Source: Cryptomeria japonica (Eukaryota > Streptophyta > Pinopsida > Cupressales > Cupressaceae). Taken from it: a stretch of 64,000 nt of DNA. The position numbers were made by a program, and so were the translations under genes. Within the stretch, counting starts at the first letter, position 1, and every line of letters begins with the position of its first letter. Under the pieces are notes generated by a model. That model did not search any database and was not told the origin of the DNA. It was given only the letters and a program-made list of their open reading frames with translations. Shown here piece by piece: positions 32,708 through 43,534 of this stretch. The stretch lies in NCBI RefSeq assembly GCF_030272615.1, contig NC_081407.1:142046897-142110896 (forward strand). Reading direction: 5' to 3'.

Positions 32708-33930
32708 TGTAGCGTCCTAAAATTGCGACACTTGCAATTTCGACTGCATTTCGGTCTTCACGATGGCGACGCAACACGCAACCTGAATGGAGACCCCGAA
32801 ACTTGATTACGACACTGAAAACTGCATTTTTCAAGCACCCTGGCCTGAACCTCCTTGCACCCTACTGTCCCGGGAGGTGGGACCAGAGCGCCCAGCGCCC
32901 TGGTCCTTCAAGACCAGGGCGCCCAGCGCCCTGGTCCCTGGGTCCTATTTTGGGCCCGGTCTCCTAAGGGGTCTCGGGTCTTTTTGTTTGCAATTTGGAA
33001 ATTAACTTTCCTGGTCGGCCTAAGGTCGGGAAAATCAGTCTATCAGCCCTAAATGACAAGTATATAAACTACATTTTCTCTCTCATTTGGGATGAAGAGG
33101 ATATGTGTAAAAGCATGGAAACTATACTCAAGCATTCAAGCATTCCTTCGAGCAATTGATCATTTCAAGTCTCCATTCAAGGCTAAGTGTTGCATTCAAG
33201 TCAAGGATTCAACCATTGAAGAGGAGATCACATACTACATGCTACAACATACAACATACAACATCTATACCTTCGCACATAAGGATACAAACATCCTTAG
33301 AACAAGGTATTAGTACTTGTTTTACATACATTTACATTTACAACACTTGCTCATTTCTTGGTTAATTCCAAAACCGGGGTTTGACCTAAAGGCAAACCCC
33401 TAATCCCTAACCCCCCAATCGTCTTCGCTTTTCTGTGTGGAGGTTGCAGGTACGCGGCTGAAATTGAAGATCTGGAATCCTTGTGCAAAGACGAACAGAT
33501 CCCCCTTCGTTTCGCGGATTTTTTGGAGGACCGTGGCGGTCGGGCGCCATCGTCTCGGCGACTTTTGCTCAAATTTGCAGGACAGCGCCGTATCGACATT
33601 TTACTGCTAATTCCAGGTCCGCAGCTTCATCCTATATCCCTATCTCAGTTTATAAGCGAATCTTTGTCACTTTCTATGCATTCCTAGCTTAATTCTTCTA
33701 TGCACATTCTTTACAAAAGAGGGTAGCCTTGCTGTCATAACCCTTGAAATTCATTTAGCATCCAATCTTGCATTGTGTGGGATTGGATCTTGTGGGTTTC
33801 AACCCCTCTTTTGAATGTAAAGTCTCTCCCCTAAGTGAAAACCATCAACCCTAGTGAACCTCCCTTCTCTCTCCTCGGAGTTGGAAGAGGGGAGGGCAAC
33901 TAGGGTTCGATCGCGATTTTCCGCTTTACA
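32708..33930 (+). repeat. 3' LTR of gag-pro element
   Basis: Matches the 5' LTR except for about 14 substitutions, almost all transitions, and a roughly 31-bp tandem copy of the GC-rich hairpin at about 32880-32940 ('gcgcccagcgccctggtcc' occurs twice). TATA box at 33061-33068. Confidence 0.88.
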
Positions 33931-34316
33931 CTTGTATTTAAGGAATGAATGTAATTGAGTTAAGTATTTAATCCAGGGTTTTGAGTGTAGAGAGAGTGGG
34001 AAGAACAATGTAGAAAATGAGAAAGGAAGTGTGTGAAATTAAGTGAAGAGCAGAAAAGAATAGTTATGTTCAAATGTTATGCAAGTTGTTTTGAGACCGT
34101 GGCAGATGTATGAGATAGTGTGTTGATAGTTGAGGTCTGAGTTGTGTTTACTGATGTTGGTCGCTTGATGCAAAGTTCAAGGACAACTTCATGATCAGGA
34201 GATCCTTCTTTTTAAATCATTTTTGTATCTTGCCCTTTTGCAGTTAGCTTCAGGCTTTGCAAGTCGTCTTTTGTATCTTGCCCCAAGAGCAATTAGCTTT
34301 GGTTTGCAAGTTTGAA

Positions 34317-35010
34317 GCAATGAGATCTTTTCATTATAATTTGATATCCATAGTGGATATATTTTGTGGGCAGGTGCTCACTATGGTTTTTCTTTGTTTG
34401 GGTTTTTCACATAGAAAATCTTGGTGTTCATGTGAATTTGATATGTGTTGTTGATTAATTGCTTATGTGTTGCATTAATTTCTGTTTGGACTGATTCACC
34501 CCTTGCCTCTCAATCCTCCCTTGGGTTCAACGGGATCTTAGAGTAGGGGATTTGTGTCTCCTATAGGTTGGTGCCTACAAATGTAATTGGGGACTAGTTT
34601 CTTCGGTAGCTTGGGGCCTACATCATATTGTAAATTATAATTTGATTGGGGACTAGTTTATTCAGTAGCTTTGGGGCCTACATCGGTAGCAATGAGATCT
34701 TTTCATTATAATTTGATATCCATAGTGGATATATTTTGTGGGCAGGTGCTCACTATGGTTTTTCTTTGTTTGGGTTTTTCACGTAGAAAATCTTGGTGTT
34801 CATGTGAATTGGATATGCGTTGTTGATTAATTGCTTATGTGTTGCATTAATTTATGTTTGGACTGATTCACCCCTTGCCTCTCAATCCTACCTTGGGTTC
34901 AACAGGATCTTAGAGTAGGGGATTTGTGTCTCCTATAGGTTGGTGCCTACAAATGTAATTGGGGACTAGTTTCTTCGGTAGCTTAGGGCCTACGTCATAT
35001 TATAAATTAT
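34317..35010 (+). repeat. Tandem duplication of copia LTR end plus flank, period about 372 bp
   Basis: 34317-34688 and 34689-about 35010 are near-identical. Both run from 'gcaatgagatctttt' through the LTR end 'gggttcaac' to 'gggcctac'. The first copy also contains an internal repeat of the 'ggggactagttt' to 'ggggcctacatc' segment. The copia LTR end is therefore present twice. Confidence 0.85.
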
Positions 35011-36327
35011 TTATTATATTGTAGTTTTTGTGAGGTTGGATTTGGGCAATATATCCAAGTAGCTATTCTGACCGTGGTTTTTCCCATTCCGAGTTTCCAC
35101 ATAAGTCTAGTATCCTTTCTATGGAAGTGTGTATGTGTGTTGATTATTTGCTTTATCATTAAGGAAAATTAGTAAATGCTTCTTTGATGATTTGAAGTTC
35201 ATGTTATATAAGTTATTAATGACAATTAATGTTTAATGAAGAATTGAAATTGACATATTTGGATTCACACCCTACCCACCCCCACCTCCTAGTATATTGT
35301 GTGCCCTTCACCTAACATAGTCTGGTAATCAAGACCCATCCATCATTCATCATCTATATATCTTTATATTTTATCATATTTCCTAAGTTACACTTAAGGA
35401 TGGTGTTGGTGTACATATGGTATATCACCTAGATAAATTTTTATTAGGTCCTATCCACACTAGCATACTTAAGCTTATTTAGGTCATTTTTTTTATGTGT
35501 CATGTCATAAGATTAAAATACTTGTCATGATCTTCTTATATCCTAGGATTTCATTCTTGTCTTTACGACAAGGATTTCTCATTAAATATTGTATCATTAT
35601 TCACTTTGCATCTAATGAATTCTTAGGCTTTATAGAACATATATTGTTCCTTTCCTTTGTGAATGGTTATTTTGGTTGAAGGTGATCCTTGGGCTACTGT
35701 GGGGTTGAGCAACGACTCTTACATGAAGAACTTGTCCCCCAGTGATCCAACTCTATAAATGTATTCTTCGATATCATTAGTCCTTGTAGCAAAGCAAATT
35801 ACAACAAGATTGACAAATTAGGGAGTGGGAGTGCATATTGTACCAAACCAAGTGTGTAAATAACTATTTGATTTACATCCATGAAAATAATTTAGATCTA
35901 TGAATACAACCCCTACAACTTAGTGACTGGTTGCTTTGATTCTAAAGAAAAATAAATATATATTTGTTATTTTCAATATTAAGACATAAGATTTGAACGT
36001 ATTAACAAATATATTCAATATTTTTCTTTGTAAAACTTAACATCTATGTCCTTATTATTTAATTTACTAATTCAAGATTTAATATCTCATTTTTCACTTC
36101 AAACATTATTAATAAAAAATAATTTAGACTTTAAACTGAATTATCGTATAACTCGTTTATAATATAAATTGAATTTGGCTTTCATCTCAATATTTTATAA
36201 CTCTACCTTTATTGTTTTTTACAGACAAATCTATCATTCTCAAATCTATTTTTCCCTCTCCTACAATAAGTGACTCACCAAAAAACTTAAAATCCATATT
36301 TTGTAACTCCAGTTTTCTTCACTTGTG
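35011..36327. other. Intergenic sequence between copia element and MITE
   Basis: 35060-35110 has the 'gtggtttttcccattccgag' style of a retrotransposon LTR R/U5 region, so part is LTR debris. 35150-36327 is AT-rich, without an open frame of coding character and without a recognisable repeat. Confidence 0.4.
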
Positions 36328-36792
36328 TAGGGGAAAGGACCCAGTAGTCGTACACCGTAACTTCGCGCTTCTCAAAATCCTACTTGGAAATTTCAAATCA
36401 CTTTGATTTTTTTACAGCAGCTTACTTGGCAAGTCCCCTGCTAATAACTAAGGTTTCAAGGCCACGTCATCAAATATGATGCCACATCAGCATGCTTTTT
36501 GCCAAGGTGTCCAAAACAGCCCCCAAAAAAAGTGAGACCAATAGGCGTGCAAAAGAGACCCCAATAGTTGTGCAGCTGACATGGCATCACCTGATTGGTT
36601 ACTTTTTACAATATTAGTACATTTCTTAACAACTATTGGTACATTTCCTAACAACTGTTGGTACATTTCCTAACAAAAATTGATATTTTTTGTTTCAAAC
36701 AATAGGTTTTATTTGTTCAATTTTTGGAACAAAAGGTATCAACAACCCTCACAACAATTGGTACATGCTCAACTACTGGGTCCTTTCCCCTA
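36328..36792. mobile_element. MITE (non-autonomous DNA transposon) upstream of NRT2
   Basis: About 465 bp with perfect 19-bp terminal inverted repeats GGGGAAAGGACCCAGTAGT (36330-36348) and its complement (36772-36790). TA stands directly outside both ends, which fits a TA target duplication as in Tc1/mariner-type elements; TA may instead belong to the repeat. There is no coding capacity. Inside is a three-fold 22-bp direct repeat ('tggtacatttcctaac' core) at 36612-36682. It lies 550 bp upstream of the NRT2 start codon, so it may influence that promoter. Confidence 0.85.
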
Positions 36793-37342
36793 ATTGTTCC
36801 ACGTTACAAAAGAGGTCTACTCTACAGAAGACAAAAAGTACATATGCAATTCCACTCTATCAATTATTCTGATTCCACTCTGAGAAAAGTACATTTTAGC
36901 TGAGTGAATATGATCACTAATGAGCATTTTTGGCTGTGCTAAAAATATATACAAAATTTGGCAACAAAATCTGAAACTGGGGCCCTGAGAATGTTCGATT
37001 TAGAACCACCTCAGAAACCCATCATAAGATGAAAACGATGCACCTCCAAATGTAGATGTTGACTCCCCTTTTCTCTGTAACAATACACAGTTTTCTCCTA
37101 AACTACCTACTTCTAAATATTGTGAACTGCAGAAGCTTAAACTCTGCATCAATTTGGAGTTCCAATTCTCAGATATGTCTGTTCCTTCTGTAATTCTGTA
37201 ACTTCATTTACATCTCTGTAGAACTTGGTCTGAATTAAACAAATTGCTTTTAGAGGATTTCCCGGTTAAGCAAAAGTAGCTGCAAAACAAGTGCAGGTGT
37301 AGTGTAGTAACCCCACATCTTGGAAGCAACAATCCTGAGGCT
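36793..37342 (+). promoter_or_regulatory. NRT2 5' flank (promoter and 5' UTR region)
   Basis: 550 bp between the MITE and the start codon. No convincing TATA box at a defined distance was found. The region is AT-rich distally and more mixed near the gene. No regulatory motif is claimed. Confidence 0.35.
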
Positions 37343-38089
37343 ATGGATCCAGAGGCTGTGCATAAGACTACTTCAAGACCAACTCCATGTTTTGATCTCC
37401 CAGTAGATTCAGAACACAAGGCTAAGAAATTCAAGCTTTTTTCAATAGCCCAACCCCATATGAGAGCCTTTCACTTATCCTGGATCTCCTACTTCACTTG
37501 CTTTCTTTCCACATTCACTGCTCCCCCTCTGATACCTGTCATCAGAGACAATCTCAATCTCACCAAGAGGGACATAGGAAATGCAGGCATTGCATCAGTC
37601 TCGGGTTCCATATTCTCAAGGCTTGTGATGGGAGCTTTATGTGACATAGTAGGCCCTCGTTATGGGTGTGCATTTCTCCTCATGCTCTCTGCCCCTACTG
37701 TTTTTGCTGCTGCTACAACTTCTTCTGCACAGGGCTTCATCCTCATCAGATTCTTCATAGGATTCTCACTGGGAACTTTTGTGTCCTGCCAATTCTGGAT
37801 GAGCTCAATGTTCAATACTAAGATTGTGGGTACTGCAAACGCAAATGCAGCAGAGTGGGGAAATATGGGAGGAGGGGCAACACAGCTAGTGATGCCTCTG
37901 GTTTCTAATTTGATTCACAAATCCATAGGATCCACCAGCTTCACAGCATGGCGTATTGCTTTCTTTGTACCTGGACTGACTCTAGTTCTTGTAGGACTCA
38001 TTGTGCTCATCTTTGGACAGGATCTGCCAAATGGTAACTATGCAGCTCTCCATAAATAGGGGGATAAGGCAAAAGACAATCTGTCAAAG
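37343..38089 (+). CDS. NRT2: NRT2 exon 1
   Basis: Codes for the cytosolic N-terminus and the first six membrane helices. The start ATG is the first in frame ([13 protein letters not shown]). The exon ends CTGTCAAAG|GTAAAT in phase 0. The TAG lies ten codons before the end of the exon. Confidence 0.8.
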
Positions 38090-38896
38090 GTAAATCAATC
38101 TATCTGTTAAGCACTTTCAAGATGGTATTGCAAATAGATGCATGGATAGTCATGAATGTAGAGATAAAGGTTAAAAAAAAGTTAGTTCTGTTTCGGCTTT
38201 AGATTGAATAATTATGTGGGTTTGGGAGGTGGGGTTCGATTGGTAAGAGCTTGCTGTGGTAAAGTATGAGTTCACGAGGTCTAGTCTTTCTCTAGTCCAT
38301 GTGGTAGTCTCCCCGCCCATGTAGTACTGGAAAACGTGTCACGCCAACATCACCTAACAAAAAAAAATTCTATTACTTTATATTCTTAAATTGTGTAAGT
38401 TCTATCCTGTCTTTAATTCCTAGTTTATTATTAATTTTAAGAGCACAAGACAAAAGTCAGAAAACAGAAGAATAGGGAAGGCTCAATTCGAAAGATTGAT
38501 ACATGAATTTATGAAAAGGTTGATTTGTTTGACTGTAGAAGTACAACTATAAAGGAAACTTCCCTACTGATAACTTTAACAATTAATAATAAATGGTTAT
38601 AGCAATTACACAACTATAGAAGGTGGGCATAACTCAAGCACAGTTTGTAAAGATAATGGGTTTTCTGATTTTCTGGCGTGCCTTTAGTTTGTATAGAAAA
38701 ATCATGATATAATAAAAGACAGATTAAATTTGTACATTTCTATTTTTTTATGATGGATTATAGAATTTGATACATTAGGCATTAAAAATTTACACATTTA
38801 AATTAAAAAAAAAAAAACAACTAGAATAAAATGTTTTATAATGCGTTACATTTACTTGAATAATATTAATACAGTCAATTCTAAAATGCTGTGCAG
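38090..38896 (+). other. NRT2 intron 1
   Basis: 807 bp, AT-rich, GTAAAT donor and TGTGCAG acceptor. No repeat found inside. Confidence 0.75.
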
Positions 38897-39303
38897 GTTG
38901 TCTGGCATGCCATAAAGAACTACAGGGTTTGGATCCTGGCTCTTACCTATGGATACTGTTTTGGAGTAGAACTTACCATAGACAATGTGATTGCACAGTA
39001 CTTCTTCGATAGATTTGATTTAAATCTTCACACTGCAGGCATAATTGCATCTACATTTGGGCTTGCCAACTTAGTAACCCGCCCATTTGGGGGAGTACTA
39101 TCTGACCTTGTAGCACGTAGGTATGGCATGAGAGGAAGGATATGGGCTCTCTGGATTGTTCAGACAATGGGTGGGGTGTTCTGTGTTTTGTTAGGAAAGG
39201 CAAATTCACTGAGCCTTTCTATTACATTCATGCTGATCTTCTCCATGTTTGTTCAAGCATCTTGCGGTCTGACCTTTGGAATAGTTCCTTTTGTATCTAG
39301 AAG
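38897..39303 (+). CDS. NRT2: NRT2 exon 2
   Basis: Open throughout and coding for helices 7 to about 10 ([29 protein letters not shown]). Begins in phase 0 after the AG and ends in phase 2 at AG|GTTTGC. Confidence 0.85.
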
Positions 39304-39719
39304 GTTTGCATTCTTTTTTTCACCATTGCCACTGAATTGATTAGCTTTTTCAACATCAAACTAAATAAAAGGTTCTGCTCAGAGTTTTCATAAATGATGC
39401 AAGCTATAGAAAACATATTGCCAACTTTAATGGAGAAAACCATGCAGATGTGAGGGTTCTTACAAGTTACAGGAGCCATTTCAGGATATACAATCTTCAG
39501 GTGTATCTGATCTGAGGGAAAAGAGTTTTTCAAGTAAAAGAATGGAGTTTTTGTGCTTCAAATCTAAAAGAACTTGATTTCACAGGCCCAAGCTTGAATT
39601 TATCTGTCTCCATTAATACATTAGCATTCTGTCACTCTTTTCTACCTAAGCATTTCATCTAAAGGTGTTATTGCTAAAAACTAATACAAATTATGTGCAT
39701 GTTGTAAACATAATTGCAG
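39304..39719 (+). other. NRT2 intron 2
   Basis: 416 bp, GTTTGC donor, ATTGCAG acceptor. Its last 180 bp are the part found duplicated at 4097-4228/4540-4573 and 41715-41860/42160-42195. Confidence 0.75.
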
Positions 39720-40098
39720 GTCATTGGGCATAGTGTCTGGAATGGCAGGAGCAGGGGGCAATGTGGGATCCATGGTAACACAGCTTCTGTTCTTCCTGAA
39801 CTCCAACTATTCTAATGAGACTGGAATCAGCTTAATGGGTGTCATGATCATTGCCTGCACATTGCCTCTGTTGGGACTGTATTTTCCACAGTGAGGAGGA
39901 ATGCTTTTTCCACCTTTAAAGTCTGAGAATGCTGGTGAGGAGAAGTATTATGGATCAGAATGGTCTGAAACTGAAAAGCAACTAGGAATGGACAAAATGA
40001 GCATGAAATTTGCTGACAACAGTCGAAGTGAAAGAGGAAAAAGATCGAGCTTGGCTTCTACCTCAACTCCAACAGATAGAACGCCTCAACATAAGTGA
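39720..40098 (+). CDS. NRT2: NRT2 exon 3
   Basis: Completes the [12 protein letters not shown] junction and codes for the last helices and a cytosolic tail of about 68 residues rich in Ser, Lys and Glu. The TGA at 39892 replaces the tryptophan of the conserved FPQWGGM. By itself that stop would only remove the tail. Confidence 0.75.
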
Positions 40099-41704
40099 GG
40101 ATTATTCCAATATGGGTATATCTAGAAGTAGAAATATAGGTGAAGATCATCCCAATATGGACATATGTAAAAGTAGAAACTCCATGTTTCCTTTGGAATG
40201 ATTAGGGTGGCAGACAGTATATTAAGGGATCGTTCTGCATAATAAACCGTGTATATTGAATGATAGGAGGAGTTGGGCCAACCATAAAACATTTCAATGT
40301 GTGGTTGTGGGTTGCAGATTATGAGGTCAAATATAGTAGCAGAAGTAATTGCGTCATAAGAATTCAGGAGAGTCTTGAGAAAAATATCTCGTCTCATTGT
40401 GATTTTGTGAACAACTGTTTTGTCCCCCACAAACTTGGACAAACTTCCTATTTTCCTTAAAATGCATTATACCTAGTTGAGTCAAAAATAATTGGAAAGT
40501 TCTGAAATCCAATGTATTCTTATTCTCTACTAATACTAAACCATGTTTAAAAGACCTGTAAATTTTTTTTTGTATTTGGAAAAGAGTTTTTGTATGGCTC
40601 GTGTGAATTTAATGGTTTGGGATTGGTAGGGATATTTGATTTTTTTTTGGTTTTATTATTTGGTTTTATTCATTCTTTCATATTAGTTTTAAGGATCATT
40701 TAGAAGTTTTTGCATTATTTTTTATTTTATTAAGATAGTTTTTGATTTGTTTGTTGTAATTTTGGTTGTAAATGATAGTGGAGATGGAATTAAATAGGGC
40801 GTATAAATTTGTACATAAAGCAAATGATATTGAATCTTTTACAGATGATTTTCAGTTCAATTGTGTATTATATTTTGTTATCTCTTCTTAGAGTAGTCTT
40901 TGATCAACTGCGTTTTGAATACTTGGGAGTCCCATGACATAAAACTCATTGGGGTTTGTAACCTCGCTATGATTTTATTTTCTTTCAAAGAACCCCAACA
41001 AGTTTCTATGCATTTGAACTACTTCATTTGTTAGTTCACGTGAAACAACTACTTCATTTGTTAGTTCACGTGAAACAACTACTTCATTTGTTTGTAACCT
41101 TGCTTATATGAGTGATTCTAGAAAGAGGGTAGTCCAAATAATTTAAAGGATGTAATGGATTGAGAAGTTCTTATGAAGTATGGTAGAGGGCTATTTTGGA
41201 AACTTGAAGAGGAAAGTCCTCATGGAAATGCCCTAAAATATGGATGAGGCATGTGCCCATGTGCACTATCTTGAGCTAGATGAGAAGGGGAGATCTTCTA
41301 ACAAGAGCACACAAAGTAATGAGCAATATTTTAGTGGTAACATAAATATGAAAACTAGCAAAGACAAGAGGAAGAAATGCTACTTCTACTATTGAAGCCC
41401 GGAAAGGAAAAGGGAAGTACCATTGGTTGTATTGTTAAATAGAGATGAGAACTTGAAAGAGAGGTGATGAAAATTACACTTGGAATTGAAATCTTCTAAT
41501 TGGAAGAAAAAACTCCATCACATGTTGATTGTGCATGACCCAACATAGCCTCAAGAATCATTATCAAATCTATTAGATATGGTATCTTCATTAGACCTAT
41601 TCTTCAGCTAAATAATAGAATGTCAACTATTAGAAACCTCAACTAATAAATAGTTGAAATATTTATGATTTAGGACAAGAACCATTAGTTTTTTTCTTGA
41701 TTTT
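40099..41704 (+). other. NRT2 3' flank grading into Ty3/gypsy gag relic
   Basis: 40099-40540 is the 3' flank that is repeated in the four partial copies. 40560-41100 is AT-rich sequence common to all units. 41100-41500 is a gag relic parallel to 6140-6510. 41500-41704 belongs to the roughly 300-bp repeat. 41025-41092 holds a 30-bp tandem repeat (see findings). No functional gene. Confidence 0.6.
40241..40246 (+). terminator. NRT2 polyadenylation signal candidate
   Basis: AATAAA, 143 bp after the stop codon. The equivalent position is kept in the copy at 4738 but altered in the copies at 9142, 42362 and 61490. Confidence 0.45.
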
Positions 41705-43529
41705 TAACTATAATAATATAAAAGAACTTTATTTCATATACCAAAGCTTGAATATATGTGCCTCCATGTATCTTAAACAGTTGAAAGTGAAAGTGGGACA
41801 CTTTTAGTATTTCTATCTTTTTTTTCTACTTGAGAATTTCATCTAAAGGTGTTGTTGCTAAAGTAGAGGAGAGATATCTAAGGGTTCAATATTAGTTTAC
41901 AATATAAGAAAATTTTGATAAACTCGTCGATGATGAAATTAGAACTAAGAAGTTGTATCAACTTAATGACTAAATAACAACCACAAATACCTTAAAGAAC
42001 CTTGAATGCGCCTTGATATTATTTGACACTCTAACACTTGCATCCATATCACATGATTTCATCATACGCTACTACATATGATTCGATACACTGTACATGA
42101 CCCAACATAACCTCAAAAATCATTAGTGATATCTTCATTAGAATTATTCTTCAACTAACTAATACAAATATTGTGTATGTTATATCCATAATTGCAGATC
42201 ATTGGGGATAGGGGGCAAAGTGGGATCAATGACAACACAGCTCCATTCTGGCTTCTACCTCAACTCCAATATCATCCCAATATGTAAATTTCTAGAAACA
42301 CCACATTTTCTTTGGAATGACTAAGGTGGCAGACAATATATTAAGGGACCGTTCTGCATAACTAAACGTGATACAATTATAGGAGGAGTTGGCCCTACTG
42401 GTTTGTAGGTTACAGATTATGAGGTCAAATACAGTAGCCAAATTAACAGCGTCATAAGAATTTTGGAGTCAGTAAGATCTTTTCTATCATTGTAATTTTG
42501 TGAACTGCTGATTTGTCCCCACAAATTTTTTCTTTTTCTTAAAATGCATTACAGTTAGTCGAAAGTCATTTGAACGTTTTGAAATCTGAATTTTTGTTCT
42601 TATTCTCCACTAATTTAAACTATTAAACTGTGTTAGCAAGATCTCTCAAAAAAGTTTGTAATCAGGAAAGAGTTCTTGGATGGCTTGTTTGAACTTAATG
42701 GTTTGGGTTTGGTAGGGATATATGGTTTTTCTTGGTCTTATTATTTGATTCTGTTGATCTTTTCATATTGTTTTTAAAGATCATTTATGAGTTTTGTATT
42801 AATTTTGGTTTTATTAAAATAATTTTTACCTGTAATTTTGATTGCATGTGATAACGGAAATGGAATTAAAGAGTGCATAAATTTGTATATAAGATTTCCA
42901 ATAATCTAATGATATTGAATTATTTATAGATATTTATCTCTTCATAAATTTTATAGATTCTATCTCTCAATAGTATGAGAGTTTCAACTTAATTGTGTAT
43001 TATGTTTTGTTTTATCTTATCAGACTGGTCTTTGACCAACTCAATTTTAAATACTTGGGAGTCCCATGACATCAAGCTCATTGGGGTTCATGATATTAAT
43101 AAGATTTTTTTCTTTTTTCTTTTGAAGGCTCCCAACAAACTCATATGCCTTTGAAACACTTTGTTTATTAGTCCATGTGAAACAACCTATCGTTGTTTCT
43201 CATTGGACTTGTGATTTAAAGTCTTTAAGAAACCCTCAATTATGTGTAGGTTGACTAATCTCTTCTTTTCTTGCACATAATCTACATACGTATCCTTCTC
43301 AAGATAGGTTTTCCTCTTGGCAACATAAGATCTAGATCAAATGGGTATCCTAAACAGAGTTATACCTTAGTCTTCATCAATTATCTTCTCACCAGTAAAA
43401 TTGTTTTGCAACCTTAAATCTTTCTAGGCATGCTGTTACTTGGTATGAAATCTAGGAACATTCCTTAGACATTCAAGTAGTACAATTGATTTCTAAGTGG
43501 GAAAACTTCAAAGGTCATTCATATAAGAA
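41705..43529 (+). pseudogene. Truncated duplicate of NRT2 intron 2 / exon 3 / 3' flank (class A, copy 2)
   Basis: Same structure as 4090-5580: intron-2-like part at 41715-41860, a roughly 300-bp repeat at 41880-42160, the exon-3 acceptor with a shortened exon 3 at 42190-42290, then the 3' flank at 42310-42600. It shares the internal exon-3 deletion with copy 1, so both come from one already deleted ancestor. The following AT-rich sequence leads into a gag relic that is cut at 43535 by the copia insertion. Confidence 0.75.
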
Positions 43530-43534
43530 ATTTT

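Larger units (their letters stand above)
26170..33930 (+). mobile_element. Young LTR retrotransposon with gag and protease but no pol
   Basis: 7,761 bp flanked by the perfect 5-bp duplication CTTGT (26165-26169 and 33931-33935). LTRs are 26170-27361 and 32708-33930. Between them lie a primer site, a long leader, one gag-pro frame with a UAG, and a polypurine tract. No reverse transcriptase, RNase H or integrase is present. The LTRs differ at about 14 positions by my count (roughly 1.2%), so insertion is recent relative to its neighbours. It would need polymerase from another element. The protein style (gag with a C/H finger, then retropepsin) suggests Ty3/gypsy ancestry. Confidence 0.88.
25556..34531 (+). 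mobile_element. 3' LTR of copia element, split by a nested LTR element
   Basis: LTR sequence runs from 25556 to 26169, is interrupted by the 7.76 kb gag-pro element, and resumes at 33936. It ends at about 34531 (GGGTTCAAC). Joined across the insertion it parallels the 5' LTR at 21120-22160. Confidence 0.75.
37343..40098 (+). pseudogene. NRT2: NRT2-type high-affinity nitrate transporter gene with two in-frame stops
   Basis: Three exons with GT-AG borders: 37343-38089, 38897-39303 and 39720-40098. Joined they give 511 codons, close to the usual NRT2 length of about 530. NRT2 proteins are plasma-membrane nitrate/H+ symporters of the major facilitator superfamily, usually working with NAR2. Visible family features: N-terminal [20 protein letters not shown] motif [12 protein letters not shown], first nitrate-porter signature [17 protein letters not shown], second MFS motif [13 protein letters not shown], and second nitrate signature [11 protein letters not shown]. 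Two stops interrupt it: TAG at 38057-38059 (codon 239, in the loop before helix 7) and TGA at 39892-39894 where YFPQW is conserved. The first would remove half the membrane helices. No frameshift and all splice sites intact: either a recent pseudogene or sequence errors. Confidence 0.85.

Noticed and set aside
37204-37434. Minus-strand frame over the NRT2 start
   Set aside because: Shadow of exon 1 and 5' UTR; no motif.
38033-38034. Alternative NRT2 exon 1 donor (ATG|GTAACT) that would skip the TAG at 38057
   Set aside because: It leaves exon 1 in phase 1, while exon 2 needs phase 0. Joining would shift the frame and lose conserved sequence.
38057-38062. Programmed readthrough of the NRT2 TAG (TAG GGG context)
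   Set aside because: No supporting structure is visible, the family does not use readthrough, and a second stop exists. A pseudogene or sequence error is simpler.
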